Below, piece by piece: positions 9,579-20,500 of a stretch of DNA of 64,000 nt. The position numbers were made by a program, and so were the translations under genes. Source of the stretch: Massospora cicadina (lineage: Eukaryota; Entomophthoromycota; Entomophthoromycetes; Entomophthorales; Entomophthoraceae); NCBI GenBank assembly GCA_022478985.1, contig JAKSZP010005277.1:273816-337815 (forward strand), in the 5' to 3' direction. The notes under the pieces were generated by a model. That model had not been told where the DNA came from, did not search any database, and saw only the letters and a program-made list of their open reading frames with translations. Every line of letters starts with the position of its first letter. Position 1 is the stretch's first letter.

Positions 9579-10713
9579 TGTCAGGATTATTGACCATATT
9601 CCCAGCTGACTGGATTATCAGGGGCCACTAGGGGATAATTCCCTATAGCGAAGTAAATTAGATATCACTTGACCCTGATTTTGAGGTAAAATGTTTGGGG
9701 GATTTTAGGTAGTTCACCTGGGTCAGATCCATCAGAGGTCAATCCAGGTAAATGCTTATGGTCTCGTTGGGCATAGATGCCAATAAAATATGGGCATCTG
9801 ATAGTTGGTTGATGATTAACTATCAAGTGTACTGATTGGGATTGGTTGGGCTTTATCAACAACCAATTGGGAATTTAAGGACCAAGTTATGAGGCGAGTG
9901 ATGTCACCTGAAATTAGCGAATTGATCAGTTGGTTCATGACTTGCCATAATGGATAACAAGTCCCATTACCTAAGAAGGTCGCTTGCCAAATATGGTTGT
10001 ATTTCTGGGATTGAGAGGAAAACGTTAGGGACACGTTTTCCAACTCGTTCCATTTCAGTCTTGAGGATGTCCAATGACAGAATCCTAGCCAGGATGAGGA
10101 AGATTATTTCTGATGAGACGACAATGGGTAATCTCATGGTAATGGCTGCTATTACATTAATGAGGTGCAACTAAGGACTGGGCGCCGAATTCCCACTATA
10201 AATTTATCTAAGAACTAGCCTAATAAAAGACCAGTAATTACCAGAATTTGTGATTAGTTCTATTCTTCTTCAAGGAATTATCGTTGTGAGCTTTAAGTGG
10301 AGACTCTTTATATTTTTTTTTAGTACTAGATGGTCCCAACGAGACTCTTTATATTAAAGAGTAGGGATCTGAGTGTGGATCCAGAGAATAGAAGCTAGAT
10401 TGAGTTAGGGATTGTTGCCAACTGTGTGTCACCAGAGAGAAGCCATAAACCAAGATCTGAGTGTGGATCAGGTTAGGCGTTATAAGGGAACATTTACCTA
10501 TTGAGGACATCTTAAGTATTTCAAGGGGAAATCCTGTTTAAGCGTTGGACCCAATATTAGTACTTTACTCAACTAAGGATAATAGTCTCTATACTATCCA
10601 AATGAAAACATATTATATCAGACAACACGGAGAATTGCACAACACTGACCTGTGAAAATGAATTAACTTTGGTATTATCATCTGAGAATAATAAAAACCC
10701 ATAAATTTTAACA
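9579..10713 (+). repeat. A-family LTR, third of the array, with small insertion
   Basis: 1135 bases, TGTCAGGATTATTG to TTTTAACA. Removing the 41-base insertion-plus-duplication at 10314-10354 leaves 1094 bases, the same length as the LTR at 8230. The first half follows that LTR, but the part around the TATA box and after follows the LTR at 6873 more closely (for example ACCAGTAATTACCAGAATTTG), so it looks mosaic. Confidence 0.8.
10300..10354 (-). mobile_element. 27-base retroposed fragment with 14-base target duplication
   Basis: The direct repeat GAGACTCTTTATAT at 10300-10313 and 10341-10354 flanks 27 bases that are absent from the other four LTR copies. Read on the minus strand the insert is about 19 bases of unique sequence (GTTGGGACCATCTAGTACT) followed by a run of A. 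An A tail plus a long target duplication is the hallmark of LINE-mediated retroposition of a 5'-truncated RNA. The source RNA is unknown. Confidence 0.7.
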
Positions 10714-11433
10714 GCTGGTCAGGACAGCTTGTCCGTTATTTATGATTTCATGGCAATGGGGCTAAGTACAGGGCCCTCCCTCTTGTATAAAGGCGTTTGG
10801 CTCATAGAGCATATCTTTTCAAGGTCATGAGAGCCTAAAGCTTATAGGTGTTTGAAAAGTTCTTGTGCCTATGGCTCATGTGGCTAGCTGGGCATCTGTC
10901 AAGAAAGGTCAGTAATGAATTAAGAAGTCCCAGAGATCCAGGCGCTGCGTGAAGAGGGGTAGCGCTCAATGTTACATAGGTTTCATGTTCCATTAGATAA
11001 GTGGGTGTAGGATCTTGAGTTAGATGAGGTGGAGTTGGTTCATGTATCTAGGTAGAAGGCCCCCTATGTGTCATAGTCAAGTATAGTTGTCAGTGCCCTG
11101 GGCGGGCTTTTATATCATATCTTAACATTGATGAAGCAAGTGAACCTCAAGTAGAAGTGTTAATAAAGGAGCTGACGTGGATGAGGAACCAGTTTGATAA
11201 AAATAACGTGTTATTCCTCATAAATCGTCTTTTTAGTTGATATTTTAGATGTTTCAGTTGGCAACCTTAGCATTCACCACATCAAGGACTTTGTCCTCAT
11301 AGTCTTTTTATGACTTCTTGTTGATCTGGAGAGCTCCACGGTGAAAGATGGTTCTACATTTGGATTTAAATTAATTGTTGAAGGGAAAATGAGGGAGGCA
11401 ATCATGTATTAACATCATTTTGTAGGTGTTGAC

Positions 11434-12330
11434 CTAGTTTTTGGATGCTTTAGCAGACTTTCTGATAGTCATGGCGGTGAGGTTGATGTCCTCTGAGTAG
11501 CCAAACTCAATAGCGGTGCCATCTGCAAAGGCCATAATGCATGTGGGGAGTTTCTTTGGGACTTGCATCCCTGGTAGCATATCTTGAGAAATAGCCAAAT
11601 GGGAATTAAAGGTGATGCTGAATAGTTCTTGACTCAGGGGTTGCCTTGGTATAATACAGGTTTTACTCGAACTTCTTTGGTGAAGCCTGTTAAGACTATG
11701 CTCTGCTGTAGAGTTGTTGTAGAGCGGCAAGTTCCATTGCTGGCCATTTTTAAGGGGTGGAAAAAGGTTAGGGGCTCGTCAATGTAAGGCATTTTACCCA
11801 AATTGTATGCTTTCTCCATGTATAAATAACCATATAGCGGTTTACCATATAGAGAGTTAGTAAAAATCGCTTGAAGGCCATTGAGCTCTTTCACAGTGAA
11901 CTTTCTATATTGAGGCTGTTTAAAGAGAAATCCAGGCGAGGCAACTCCATTTGGTAAGTAGTTATCCAAGAGCTTCATTTAAATGTTTTAGTTTGATATG
12001 ATCAGATAATAGGCGACATTTATTCTGTGACCCCCAAGCCAAATTTTGTGTATATGGGTCATCGTAGAGCATCTTAAGTTTGGATGTACCTTCAGATTGC
12101 CATGAGGGTCACGATTAAGTCATAAAAGGTGGTTGCTATAGCCATTGGGTCCAGTAGGTAAGCCTCAAAGGTTGGTCTATGAGTACCTGGGTTTTTAAAA
12201 AATGGTGCCTTATGTGTGATATCCATGACTTCCTTGGTAAATAAAACCGCTAGTATTGTTTTCTAGCCACTAAGTTGTTAGTAATTCAGGAGCATGTTAA
12301 AAGGAATCTTGGAGGTTTGATGAGTCCATG
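11434..12330 (-). pseudogene. LINE reverse transcriptase remnant
   Basis: Read right to left: KAPFFKNPGTHRPTFEAYLL near 12210-12160 aligns with GAPNWKCPGPDGIPYEFYKK of the LINE at 60.74 kb. The frame 11978-11634 has YMEKAYNLGKMPYI (matching DQQKAFDRVNWEYL) and ends LYQGNP (matching the QGDPLSP motif). After a frameshift the frame 11730-11434 has PLSQELFSITFNSHL and the active-site region MAFADGTAIEFGYS, where the LINE at 61.4 kb has MAVADDC. The second catalytic Asp is Gly here, so this RT is dead even apart from its stops. Confidence 0.75.
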
Positions 12331-12899
12331 CGGTTAGCTTCAAATTGACTTAAGTAGAAGCAATAGAGATTAAACATGATCTACCCTTTTTCATAGTGTG
12401 AGTGGACACTTTTAAGTAAGGGACGTCCTGCAACGTAAGCCATCTTTGTTTTAAAAATGGTTTTATTTTCCAATTAGGCATATTAGTGGTACAACGCAAA
12501 ATAGGCCAAAATTTTAACTAATTTATTTGCTCCTTTCAGAGAGCTCTTGTGTGGGGTTAAGCTTTAACCATTGGGGGTTGGCTAGCAGTTTATTTATAAT
12601 TTCAATTACTTTCTTGTTTTATCTTAATCTAGGTTACATCAGTCATCAGTGCTTTAGTGCAGCTTTAAGTGATGCATGCGAGCCCTACTTTGGATGGCAC
12701 CCAATGGTCTTTAATGTATAGAAATGGGTAGTGGTGTTAGGGGGGTGGAATACCAAACAGTTATAATCATATTTCTATAAAAAAGGGTTGTTCATTAGTG
12801 TATAATAATTCTTGGCCTAAACATTTACAATATCTTAGATTGGCTGTCAAGAGTTTAATGAGAATTTTATCATCAGGTTTTTGTCACATACTGTAGCAT

Positions 12900-13640
12900 A
12901 TACTTTTTTAAGAGATTGTGACCTATCAGCGATATCTAAATTCAATGCTGACCTGAGGGAACGTACATCATAATGAATCTTTGGATTTAACTAAGGGCAG
13001 ATGGGGATGGAGGAAGCTAATCTGTGAAGCCAATGAATTAAGAAAGTCCCGTAGCTAATTGATGAAAGGCTGTCCCTTGCCATAGGACCAGGTGTCTTGG
13101 GCGAAACTGATGATTTTGTTAGAATCGCCCATGAAGATTTTATTACAAAGATAAATTGGATTAGCTACTCCTAAAGCTCGGTTTTTGGGGACCTGAGTTT
13201 TGAATTTAGATACTGATGATTAAATATGAGAAGCTGAGATTGTGAGTTAGGCTAGAAAACGCTGTCCATTCTAGAAATTCAGAGAACTTAGGTCACATTG
13301 TAAGATTAATAATAATCAGGGTGCATAGCAATCCATAAGGAGTTGTTTATAACTATTCGTTCCACTTTTCTATTTTATGGGGTGACGTGGATCAATGAAA
13401 GCATTTAATAACATGTGCTGACCTACAGTAATGGAGTAGTAGTGCTCTCCAATTGTAATCCAAAATCCTTAATACATTAATACCCCATATTGGCTTCACT
13501 ACTATAGCGGAGCAAGGTTTTATATTCTTAGTTGCCAAGTTGCTTTGTTTGGATATTATATCTTCCTTCAGGATATCTCTTAGTAACGAAATCCTTCTGT
13601 GGGCGTTGACATAGCACTTTTGCATTCATTAACATAAGCT
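12900..13640 (-). pseudogene. LINE APE-type endonuclease remnant
   Basis: The frame 13625-13392 contains KPIWGINVLRILDYNWRALL and HVIKCFH, aligning with the endonuclease of the LINE at 59.5-59.7 kb (HPGVLIWK..., HVIVNIYAPN). Downstream on the minus strand near 13130 is IFMGDSNKIISFAQD, the GDxN motif of APE-type endonucleases, followed by a FLNSLAS...FLHPHLP stretch typical of the region before the substrate loop. This enzyme nicks target DNA to prime reverse transcription. Confidence 0.6.
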
Positions 13641-13820
13641 TATTGGCACATATCTTTGGTCACAAACGTTATGTTGAAGTTAAATAAGTATGCAAACAAA
13701 CTTAGAATATGCTGATGAAAAATCTAGGGAAGAATAGAGCAAACTTTTTGAGCCAAATTTTCTTCAACAAAATAGTGTGAGTGGGGTCTATGACGAAAGG
13801 AGCATCTGTGAACTTCTTGA

Positions 13821-14009
13821 TCAGGATCTTAACTTCTCATCCAATATGTGGCTTGGTAAGTAGTCAATTTCTTCAATTGATGCCCTAATTGTCGTATCCT
13901 TATTGTCCTGATGCTTTTGGTTAATGGCTCTGTTATTCAGGATGCAGCTTGTTGAAGTTAGCACTTCAGCATTAACTGCAGTAATCACAAATTTAAATGC
14001 TCTAATCAA
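13821..14009 (-). pseudogene. Possible LINE ORF1 end
   Basis: A 62-codon minus-strand frame (IRAFKFVITAVNAEVLTSTS) lies just upstream of the endonuclease remnant. It loosely resembles the ORF1 tail of the LINE at 58.9 kb (RAAAKEAAKVTITIPNSQIQ). The match is weak and position is the main support. Confidence 0.3.
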
Positions 14010-15163
14010 TAGGGATCTTATGATGATAACATCTGAAAAGAGGGTTAATCACCAAGATTACCAATATTAGTTTTCTATAAGTAAAAATAAAGAGCACTAT
14101 AGTATCTGTAACTGACCTTTGGGAAAGAGCGTGTTAATGATCTTTTTAATTCTAATGATTTCAGAAGCAACTAGTGAAATCTAGAAAAGACTCTGTAATC
14201 CTGATCCCATATTTATGAACTAATTAAATTCTGGTTCCCTAGTGATACCAGATAATTGGGAACCAAACTTTACTTATTATTATTTGTTGCTCTCATAATT
14301 GTCATAAAAAGAGTGCAATAATTAAAAGGATAGAAACTATAAGCCAATGCGTTGGAAAGACCAAGTATGAAATCTCATATCTATGACACATTATCGGTGG
14401 CATTGTGGCCAGAGAGTAATATTATATGATTATAAAAATGATAAATAATGTGATCATAAGGCAAGTAATGTTAAATGAATTAATGATTTGGGTTAAGTGT
14501 TGGCGAGGGCAAGTTATCAATCATAAAAATATAATATCATCTATGATTGGCGAGGGTTTCTCATAAATGCAGCTATATAGCAAATTGAGATATGTTAAAT
14601 TAACCTCAGAGATAAGGCAGTGATGATTGACTTATAATTAAATAATGTTAAAATACAATAGAGTAAATGAATAATTTTTACATATGGTTAGCCAGACTAA
14701 AATTTAAAAACACTTTCACATACCTTCTTATGCCACATGTCACTTATGCCCTACCCCTATGTTGTCCACCATGGTCTACCAGCTAAAGCAGGAACCGTAA
14801 AAAGTTTCCCCAAAGCTTCTTCACCTTCTGATATGGCTTCCTAGGCTGATAACTTAGGGGCTATAAATAGAATTTTTTATTTACAATAATCCCTTTGTTT
14901 GGCTCATTCACAATTTAAAGATGTGTGGCAGCTCCCCCTTTTGGGTTGAGCACCACTAGTGCCAAAAAACACTCTCACTAGGTTCAATCCATGGTCATCT
15001 ATATTGTTTTTTAGCTTTCCTAGTTTTTTATTTGTTTTCCATTTGTGGACATTGACTTATTAGGTAACAATAAATTGTCTCACTTTGGCCTGACTATAGA
15101 GGAGGCCATTAAACTGCTCCTCACTTTTGTCTTTAATAGGTTGGGTTTTATGCCATTGCTAAC
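14010..15163. other. Unassigned, may hold the 3' LTR of element B
   Basis: AT-rich, with no coding blocks recognised. On the minus strand, sequence starting TGTTAGCAATGG at 15164 follows the B polypurine tract and should be its 3' LTR. A left edge at about 14739 (TGTCAC on plus, so ending GTGACA on minus) is possible but not backed by a second copy. A second G-rich tract, AAAGGGGGAGC, lies near 14930-14942 on the minus strand. Confidence 0.3.
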
Positions 15164-15170
15164 ACTAAAA

Positions 15171-15187
15171 GTGGTCCCCTCAAGATT
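15171..15187 (-). promoter_or_regulatory. Polypurine tract of element B
   Basis: On the minus strand AATCTTGAGGGGACCAC lies shortly before TGTTAGC. It corresponds to TTCTTGAGGGGGG before the 3' LTR of element C. Confidence 0.5.
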
Positions 15188-15203
15188 CTAAAATAGAGGG
15201 ATA

Positions 15204-16065
15204 TTAGCCCAAGAAATCACCATGAACCCAATTGAACATGTTGCCCTGGACAACATCTGGAGTGAAATACTTAGAACTTATCTTAAATAAAACATGATAT
15301 AGGCCCAAACAGGATATATCATGCTTATTAGGACATCCACCTGGGCGATGAGGATATATTGAGACAGAACCTTTAACAATGAAGGTGGGATGGCCAGTCA
15401 ATGAGCGTTGTTTTTTGTAGCTTTTTTAGTATTCATGAAAATTTTACTTTAATGACAAGCGTACTTAATATACTATTTTGGTCTGCTTGTGCCCATATGA
15501 CTTAAATTCGAATTTCCAGAGATGGATGAGCCTAAAAGCTTTGAACAATGTTGGATAAATGAGGCCTTCTAAAAAAAGGGTATGAGATGCAACATATTGA
15601 TAACTAGGTGATAGATTACCTAATAAGTCATAAAAGAAGAGCAAGTAATGTTTCTTTTGCTTGGGGCAAACAGCCACATCATGTTCAGTATAGATAGAAG
15701 AATACTGGTTGCTCATTACACAGCCCCATCATTAGAGGGATCTTAGGGGACATAAAAATGTTCACAGATATCAAACAATGACGTTAGTTCTTGCACTACA
15801 TGCGAGGTAAAATTTAACACATAGCTAGATAGTAGGAACATGAGGCATCCATATTGTGTGGAAATGGAGCATGAAAATAACAATGCTGTAGCTTCTGCGT
15901 GGCGTCAGGGACAAATTTATATTTACCATCTTGGTAAGGTAATCAAAAGAGAGGAGAAATTAGCAATGGCCATATAGTTTCTGAATTTACGCCCTATAGT
16001 ATCAATACTTATTACACTTAATGGCATCAAATGAGCCACAACTTGATGTTGACAGTGAAGGCTTG
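15204..16065 (-). pseudogene. pol: Ty3/gypsy integrase core and GPY/F (element B)
   Basis: The core begins with VISIDTIG (first catalytic Asp, plus-strand positions 16001-16003) and, after a frameshift, DYLTKMVNI near 15950. The frame 15716-15465 holds the end of the core (LSPSYQYVASHTLFLEGLIY, matching YRISYHRMIKMSPFQAIYER of element C). The frame 15401-15204 is the GPY/F module: GLYHVLFKISS and VHGDFLG, matching GPYWVIHRRG and VHSHFLC in C. The second Asp and the Glu were not located with confidence. Confidence 0.7.
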
Positions 16066-16999
16066 GACAATCCTGCGTCCTAAAGTATAATATGATTCTA
16101 GTGCCTCATTTATAGTTTCTAGCATCCCAGTCAAATGACATAGTTTATTTTCTGCCACTTATAAGTCTTTTTAACAGTTGATTGTGATTCTGGAGTTGCA
16201 TTTGACAATATTTTTGTTCATGAGGAAGGTCACACATATGCCAACCATTTCCCATTGAATAATTTGTAAAACATTCCTTTTATTATCTGGTTACTCTTTG
16301 TCATATATTATTCCTGTTTGTTTTCTTATGTGACTACAGCTCCCATTTTAGGCCATTTAAACAGATTATAAGCCGATATTCTTCAGATTTTGTGCAGTCA
16401 ATGTTAGCATTTTAACCAACTCACCTGCATACCGTTGGGTAATACTAGTACAATTAACTATAAATAATGACTTAACTCTATCACCATAACGACCATTAAA
16501 AAGCCTACCATCTGGGTCCTTGTTTGTAGGAGCCATATGAGGGAGGCATAATCAATGAAGATGTTAAGGTGAGTTCCATATAAATAAAGTTATAAATGCT
16601 TTAATGTAAGAAGTACAAAAAAACATTTCTCATTTGGCAAAGCTTTATTTTTGCTTGACTTAGTAAGGGCTTTACTGAATTAAGCCACTTTACGGTCTAA
16701 CTATAGGTCATATAAGGGGGACATAATGGCCCCAAAGCCACATCACTGGAGTTGGGTGATAACAAGAAGGTCTGACCAAACTTTTAATTTTATGGGGATT
16801 AGATGCCATTACAGCAATAATGAGTAGGTTGAATTCCTGATCCTGCTCAGGATCCCAAACAAAAGAAACTTCTTTTTAATTTAGGTAGACCACTGGTTTA
16901 TCAATGTCAAAAAACAGCGTTATAAAATGTTTTAGTACCAACTATAAGATAAAACACTTGTAACTCCTTAAGCTTCAGGGAAGAGTCATATTATCAATA

Positions 17000-17640
17000 A
17001 TGGCACCTTTGTCTGAAAGATCCTGGATCTCCTATATTGTGAATTCATGCACAATTAATTCCATCAAGGTTGGGAAATGAGTATTTAAAAGTCTTAAGCT
17101 TGAGTTGGCTTTACTTGTCCAGTTACAGACTAAACAAAGATTCTATAAATGACCATTCAAAGTTTGGAGAATACTATGATGTCATTGAGGTAAACCAATA
17201 CACATGTTTATTTCAGATCGCCCAGCAGTCAATCCATAGCTTGGTGAAAGGTGACCTAGACAGTTCATAGCCCTTGTGGCATTTGTTTCAGCTTAAATAG
17301 TTTTTGGAGAAATCTATTAAGCATTTGGATTGATCTTTGGATTGTATATTAATCTTCCAGTACCCGCTGGTAAGATCTACGGCTAAAAATAATTTGCACT
17401 GGAAAGGAGATGAAGTAAATCATTGATCTGTGGCAAACTTTAATTGTCCTTCTTGTTTACCAAATTATTCATTAGTCATTGACAACATAGTTACTTACAT
17501 CATTCTTAAGATCAAGTAGGTGGGGCGATGCCCATGTGCTCTTTGATGGTACTAGATTTTTCAACTCTTATATCTCTTTGAGCTCTTGTAGTGACTTGGA
17601 TTTCTTCTACTTTACTCTTCCAATAAGGCTAAGCTCAGAT
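17000..17640 (-). pseudogene. pol: Ty3/gypsy reverse transcriptase (element B)
   Basis: Minus strand from 17640: NLVPSKSTWASPHLL, then KLKQMPQGL at about 17268-17290, then VTFHQAMD with LLGDL, then the active site at 17181-17192 in the context CVLVYLNDIIVFSK. The expected YLDD reads YLND, so one catalytic Asp has become Asn. Stops occur inside the conserved CNAPATF region. Confidence 0.8.
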
Positions 17641-18380
17641 GAGGGAAAGATGTCCTAAGTTCTATATTAAGAACAATAGTTGAGTCAGCGGTGTGCGATT
17701 TATATTTTAAGTTTTTAAGTTATTTCGCACTATATCAGCTAAGTGTAACCTGTATGATAAAAGAAACTAATAAAACACAAAGGGAAAGCTTGTTAAAAAG
17801 TAGGTTTCGAAGATATTGTTATGATTGCAAAATATAGTATCAAATAATTACAGCGTCTTTGGGGATCATAATGTAGGTATCTCATTATGGTAGGCTTATG
17901 GCGCGTCTGTAATACAAAATTTTCTCAAAAATGACAGTCCCTTACTGATTTGCTCTTATATACCTCGTTCCCATAGGTGCAAAATATATAATAATGTAAC
18001 ATCACTGTTAAGTTTTTAGCCAAGGGTGCAAGCTGAATTGACTTAACAATGGAATCAGGGATATGTAATCGCTTTCCTAATAAAACTCCTGCTTGTAATT
18101 TAGAAGTAAATTCGCCAATAATCCTTAATAATGGCCAAGTAATTTCAGTAATCTCACTGTTCTTTAATCTACTGGCAAAAAAATACAAGACCTTCTGTTT
18201 TTAAAAAAATAGAATCTTACTCTCTTTTAATTAGGACTATTTTTTTGGAAGGTATAACTAAGTACTTCACTTTGGGAAGTATAAAAACTCACAAAATCTA
18301 ATATAGATGTAAAGGTAGCAGATGAAATACAGACAGATGACAGATGGACAACTATAATTAATAAGATAATATATGATGAT
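17641..18380. other. Unassigned region upstream of B RT
   Basis: By position this should hold the protease and late gag of element B. A minus-strand frame at 18188-17925 (87 codons, MYFFASRLKNSEITEITWPL) is the longest piece. I could not match it to protease or capsid. Confidence 0.3.
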
Positions 18381-19537
18381 TGTTGGGATTTTTTACTATA
18401 TTCCCAGCCTGCTTGATTATCAGGAATTGCTAGGGGATAGTTCCCTAATGTGAGATGAATTGTAAATTGGTTGACCCTAATTTCAGAGTAACTATGTTCA
18501 GGGGATTTTATGATATTTGCCTGTCATATCTGTTGGGGATCAATCTGGACAAAGGCTTAAGATATCATTAGGCAGAGTTGCTGACAAAATAGGGGAATCT
18601 GATAGTGATTAACTATCAGGTGTACCAATTGGGATTGGTCAGGTTTCATCACCAGCTTATTGGGAATGTAAGTAGTAAGTTGTGAGGCAAGTGATGCCGC
18701 ATGCTACTAGTGAATTGATCATTTGGTTTGTGACCTGCCTTAATGGGTAACACGTCCCATTACCTAAGAAGGTTGCTAGCCAAATAAGGTTGGTTCACTT
18801 GGTTCAAGAGGAAAACGTTAGGGACACGTTTTCTGACTCTTTCCATTTTTGGTCTCGAGGATGTCCAATGATGGAAACTTAGTCAGGGTGGTGAAGACCA
18901 TGGCTGCTGAGATAAGGATGGGTGATTCAACAGCAACAGCTGCCATTCATCGAAGAGGTGTCAACTGAGGGTTAGATGACTGAATCCCCACTATAAATTT
19001 TCTAGAATTCACTTATAATAAAAAACAGTTATATACTTCTACAGTAAAACAGTTCTATAGTTCTCATCTGGTTTATAGTTTAAGTAGTAAGCTTTATCAG
19101 CCTTCAATTGTTCTATTATCTCTCAAGGATATAATTACTGTGTGTGATAATTGGGAGACTCTTTAAGAAAAAGATTAAGGATCTGAGCGGGGATCCAGAA
19201 AAGGAGCAGAAAGATGTTGGGTATTGCTGCCAACTGTGTGTCAAAATGGATGAACTGTCACTAGGGAATCTCAGACAAGATCAGGTTAGACAGTATGAGG
19301 GAACAAATCCCTATTTTGAGACATCTCAAGAATTTAAGCAGAAATACTGGCTGAGCGTTGGGCCAAGATCTAAGAATTCCATTCAACTATGGATAATAGT
19401 CGTCATACTATTATCAACAAGTTATATCAACAACAATTCAACGTGGACAAATTGCACAAGAACTGAACCTGTGCAAGTAATAAGTATATAGGGGTTATTA
19501 GCCAATAAAAACAAGACCTATATTTCACAATGATGAT
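18373..19537 (+). repeat. Solo A-family LTR with target duplication
   Basis: The LTR itself is 18381-19529: TGTTGGGATTTT to ATTTCACA, 1149 bases, with TATA box at 18992-18997 and the conserved hairpin near 19393. ATGATGAT flanks it on both sides (18373-18380 and 19530-19537); the target duplication is probably the inner 5 bases ATGAT. This is the classical product of LTR-LTR recombination that deleted the internal region. It also fixes the LTR ends of the family. Confidence 0.88.
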
Positions 19538-19559
19538 CTTAATTGATTTCTTATTAATC

Positions 19560-20060
19560 AGCCTTGCTCCGGTATTAAATACCTCTCAGGAATCTCTGGC
19601 CAATATCATCTATAGATGAGTTCATTAAAACTATGCTTATCCTCCGCTAGTCATGGCAATAAGCATGAAATATCCCCAAGTCAATTCAGCCCATTAATTG
19701 ACTAAAAAAATTGTTTCAGCCTGATTGATAACAATTTTACTCTCATAACTGGAACGATTTTGGATTCAAACTTGACATAAACATCTTCCCTTTAAAGCTA
19801 TGTCATAACTTAAAGCATAACAGAATTTTGGGTAGTAAAGTACATTTGAATGATAAATATGACGCACTTTTAATTGGGATGTCAGCGGGCCTTCCATAGC
19901 ACTAAGTACGCCCTTAACTGGGACATTAATGTTTAAGTGCTTAATAAATCTATTTCATTAATAAAACCAAAAATTTCACCTTAGTGCATTTATATTAGTG
20001 CACTAATTTAAAAGGTACAATTTAAATAAAGCTTTGAGACCAGATTGCACCCAAGGGTCT
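19560..20060. repeat. Unnamed dispersed repeat, copy 1
   Basis: Co-linear similarity with 57255-57760: a (C/G)GTA...AATACCTCT block, a CAATTCAGCCC block, then GGGATGTCAGC(A/G)GG(T/C)CT and ATAGCACTA(A/G)GTAC. On the minus strand one frame reads GVLSAMEGPLTSQ here and GVPSAIKIDLLTSQ in the other copy, which could be part of an integrase, but I cannot settle this. Confidence 0.5.
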
Positions 20061-20120
20061 CTTATTTTAACATAAAAGATTATATCATAGCTATTATTGG
20101 TTAAATAAATGTGATAATTT

Positions 20121-20280
20121 AAGAGGAGTGGATAGCATAGCGGGGTGGTTCCAGCTCCATTCTGGGTCAGGTTTTGATCGATACATGCTCTAAACCAGCA
20201 CAGGATAAAAAACCCGGCGCAGTGTATTTGTCACAAGGTCCCTTACCTCATATTAATTTTTAATAATTAAAAAAATTAAG
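20121..20280 (+). repeat. Possible tRNA-derived SINE
   Basis: GTGGATAGCATAGCGGGG resembles an A box, and GGTTTTGATCGATAC about 30 bases later weakly resembles a B box (GGTTCGANTCC). A GC-rich body follows, ending in an A/T-rich tail near 20260. No second copy and no target duplication were found. A decayed tRNA gene is the alternative. Confidence 0.25.
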
Positions 20281-20289
20281 TACTACTGA

Positions 20290-20500
20290 GGAAGATTGTG
20301 ATGGATCTGATTATGCAGATAAATCAGGAAGGATCAAGGAATCTATCATTGGGAGTTTTCGTCAGCATGATGGTTTTCTCTGAGGGTTATTTTTGAGTCA
20401 ACCATCAAAATCTAACAGCCATTGAGAGGAATTATGTCATTTGTTTTATATTTGAAAAAAACAGGGATGCTTAGACATTGACTTGAGACATTTACATAAT
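20290..20500 (+). pseudogene. Orphan gypsy RNase H fragment
   Basis: Plus-strand QNLTAIERNYVICFIFEK at about 20410-20465 matches the Ty3/gypsy RNase H signature (SQ-LT-AERNY-xT-E). Just upstream, MQINQEG...LGVFVS occupies the place of the QTDAS...GaVLSQ block, with the catalytic Asp lost. Neither RT nor integrase was found beside it, so it is an isolated fragment. Confidence 0.5.

Larger units (their letters stand above)
10714..14009 (-). mobile_element. Decayed minus-strand LINE
   Basis: Endonuclease, RT thumb/palm and a possible ORF1 end occur in order on the minus strand and match the LINE at 57.8-63.1 kb motif by motif. The 3' portion (10714-11430) is unclear and is cut by the end of the LTR array at 10713. 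There is no recognisable A-rich tail. Separate entries give the domains. Confidence 0.7.
15164..17640 (-). mobile_element. Ty3/gypsy element B (minus), pol remnant
   Basis: RT, integrase core and GPY/F are found in order from right to left on the minus strand, ending in a polypurine tract at 15171-15187. The linker from GPY/F to the polypurine tract matches element C closely (a TATCC block, then CTTGAGGGG), so B belongs near the C/D family. Gag, protease and 5' LTR were not found: sequence to the right is unassigned and then interrupted by a solo LTR. Confidence 0.75.

Noticed and set aside
10314..10340. 5S rRNA fragment in the small insert
   Set aside because: TTAGTACTAGATGG on the plus strand resembles part of 5S rRNA, but the A run shows the inserted RNA was the opposite strand, so the likeness is probably chance.
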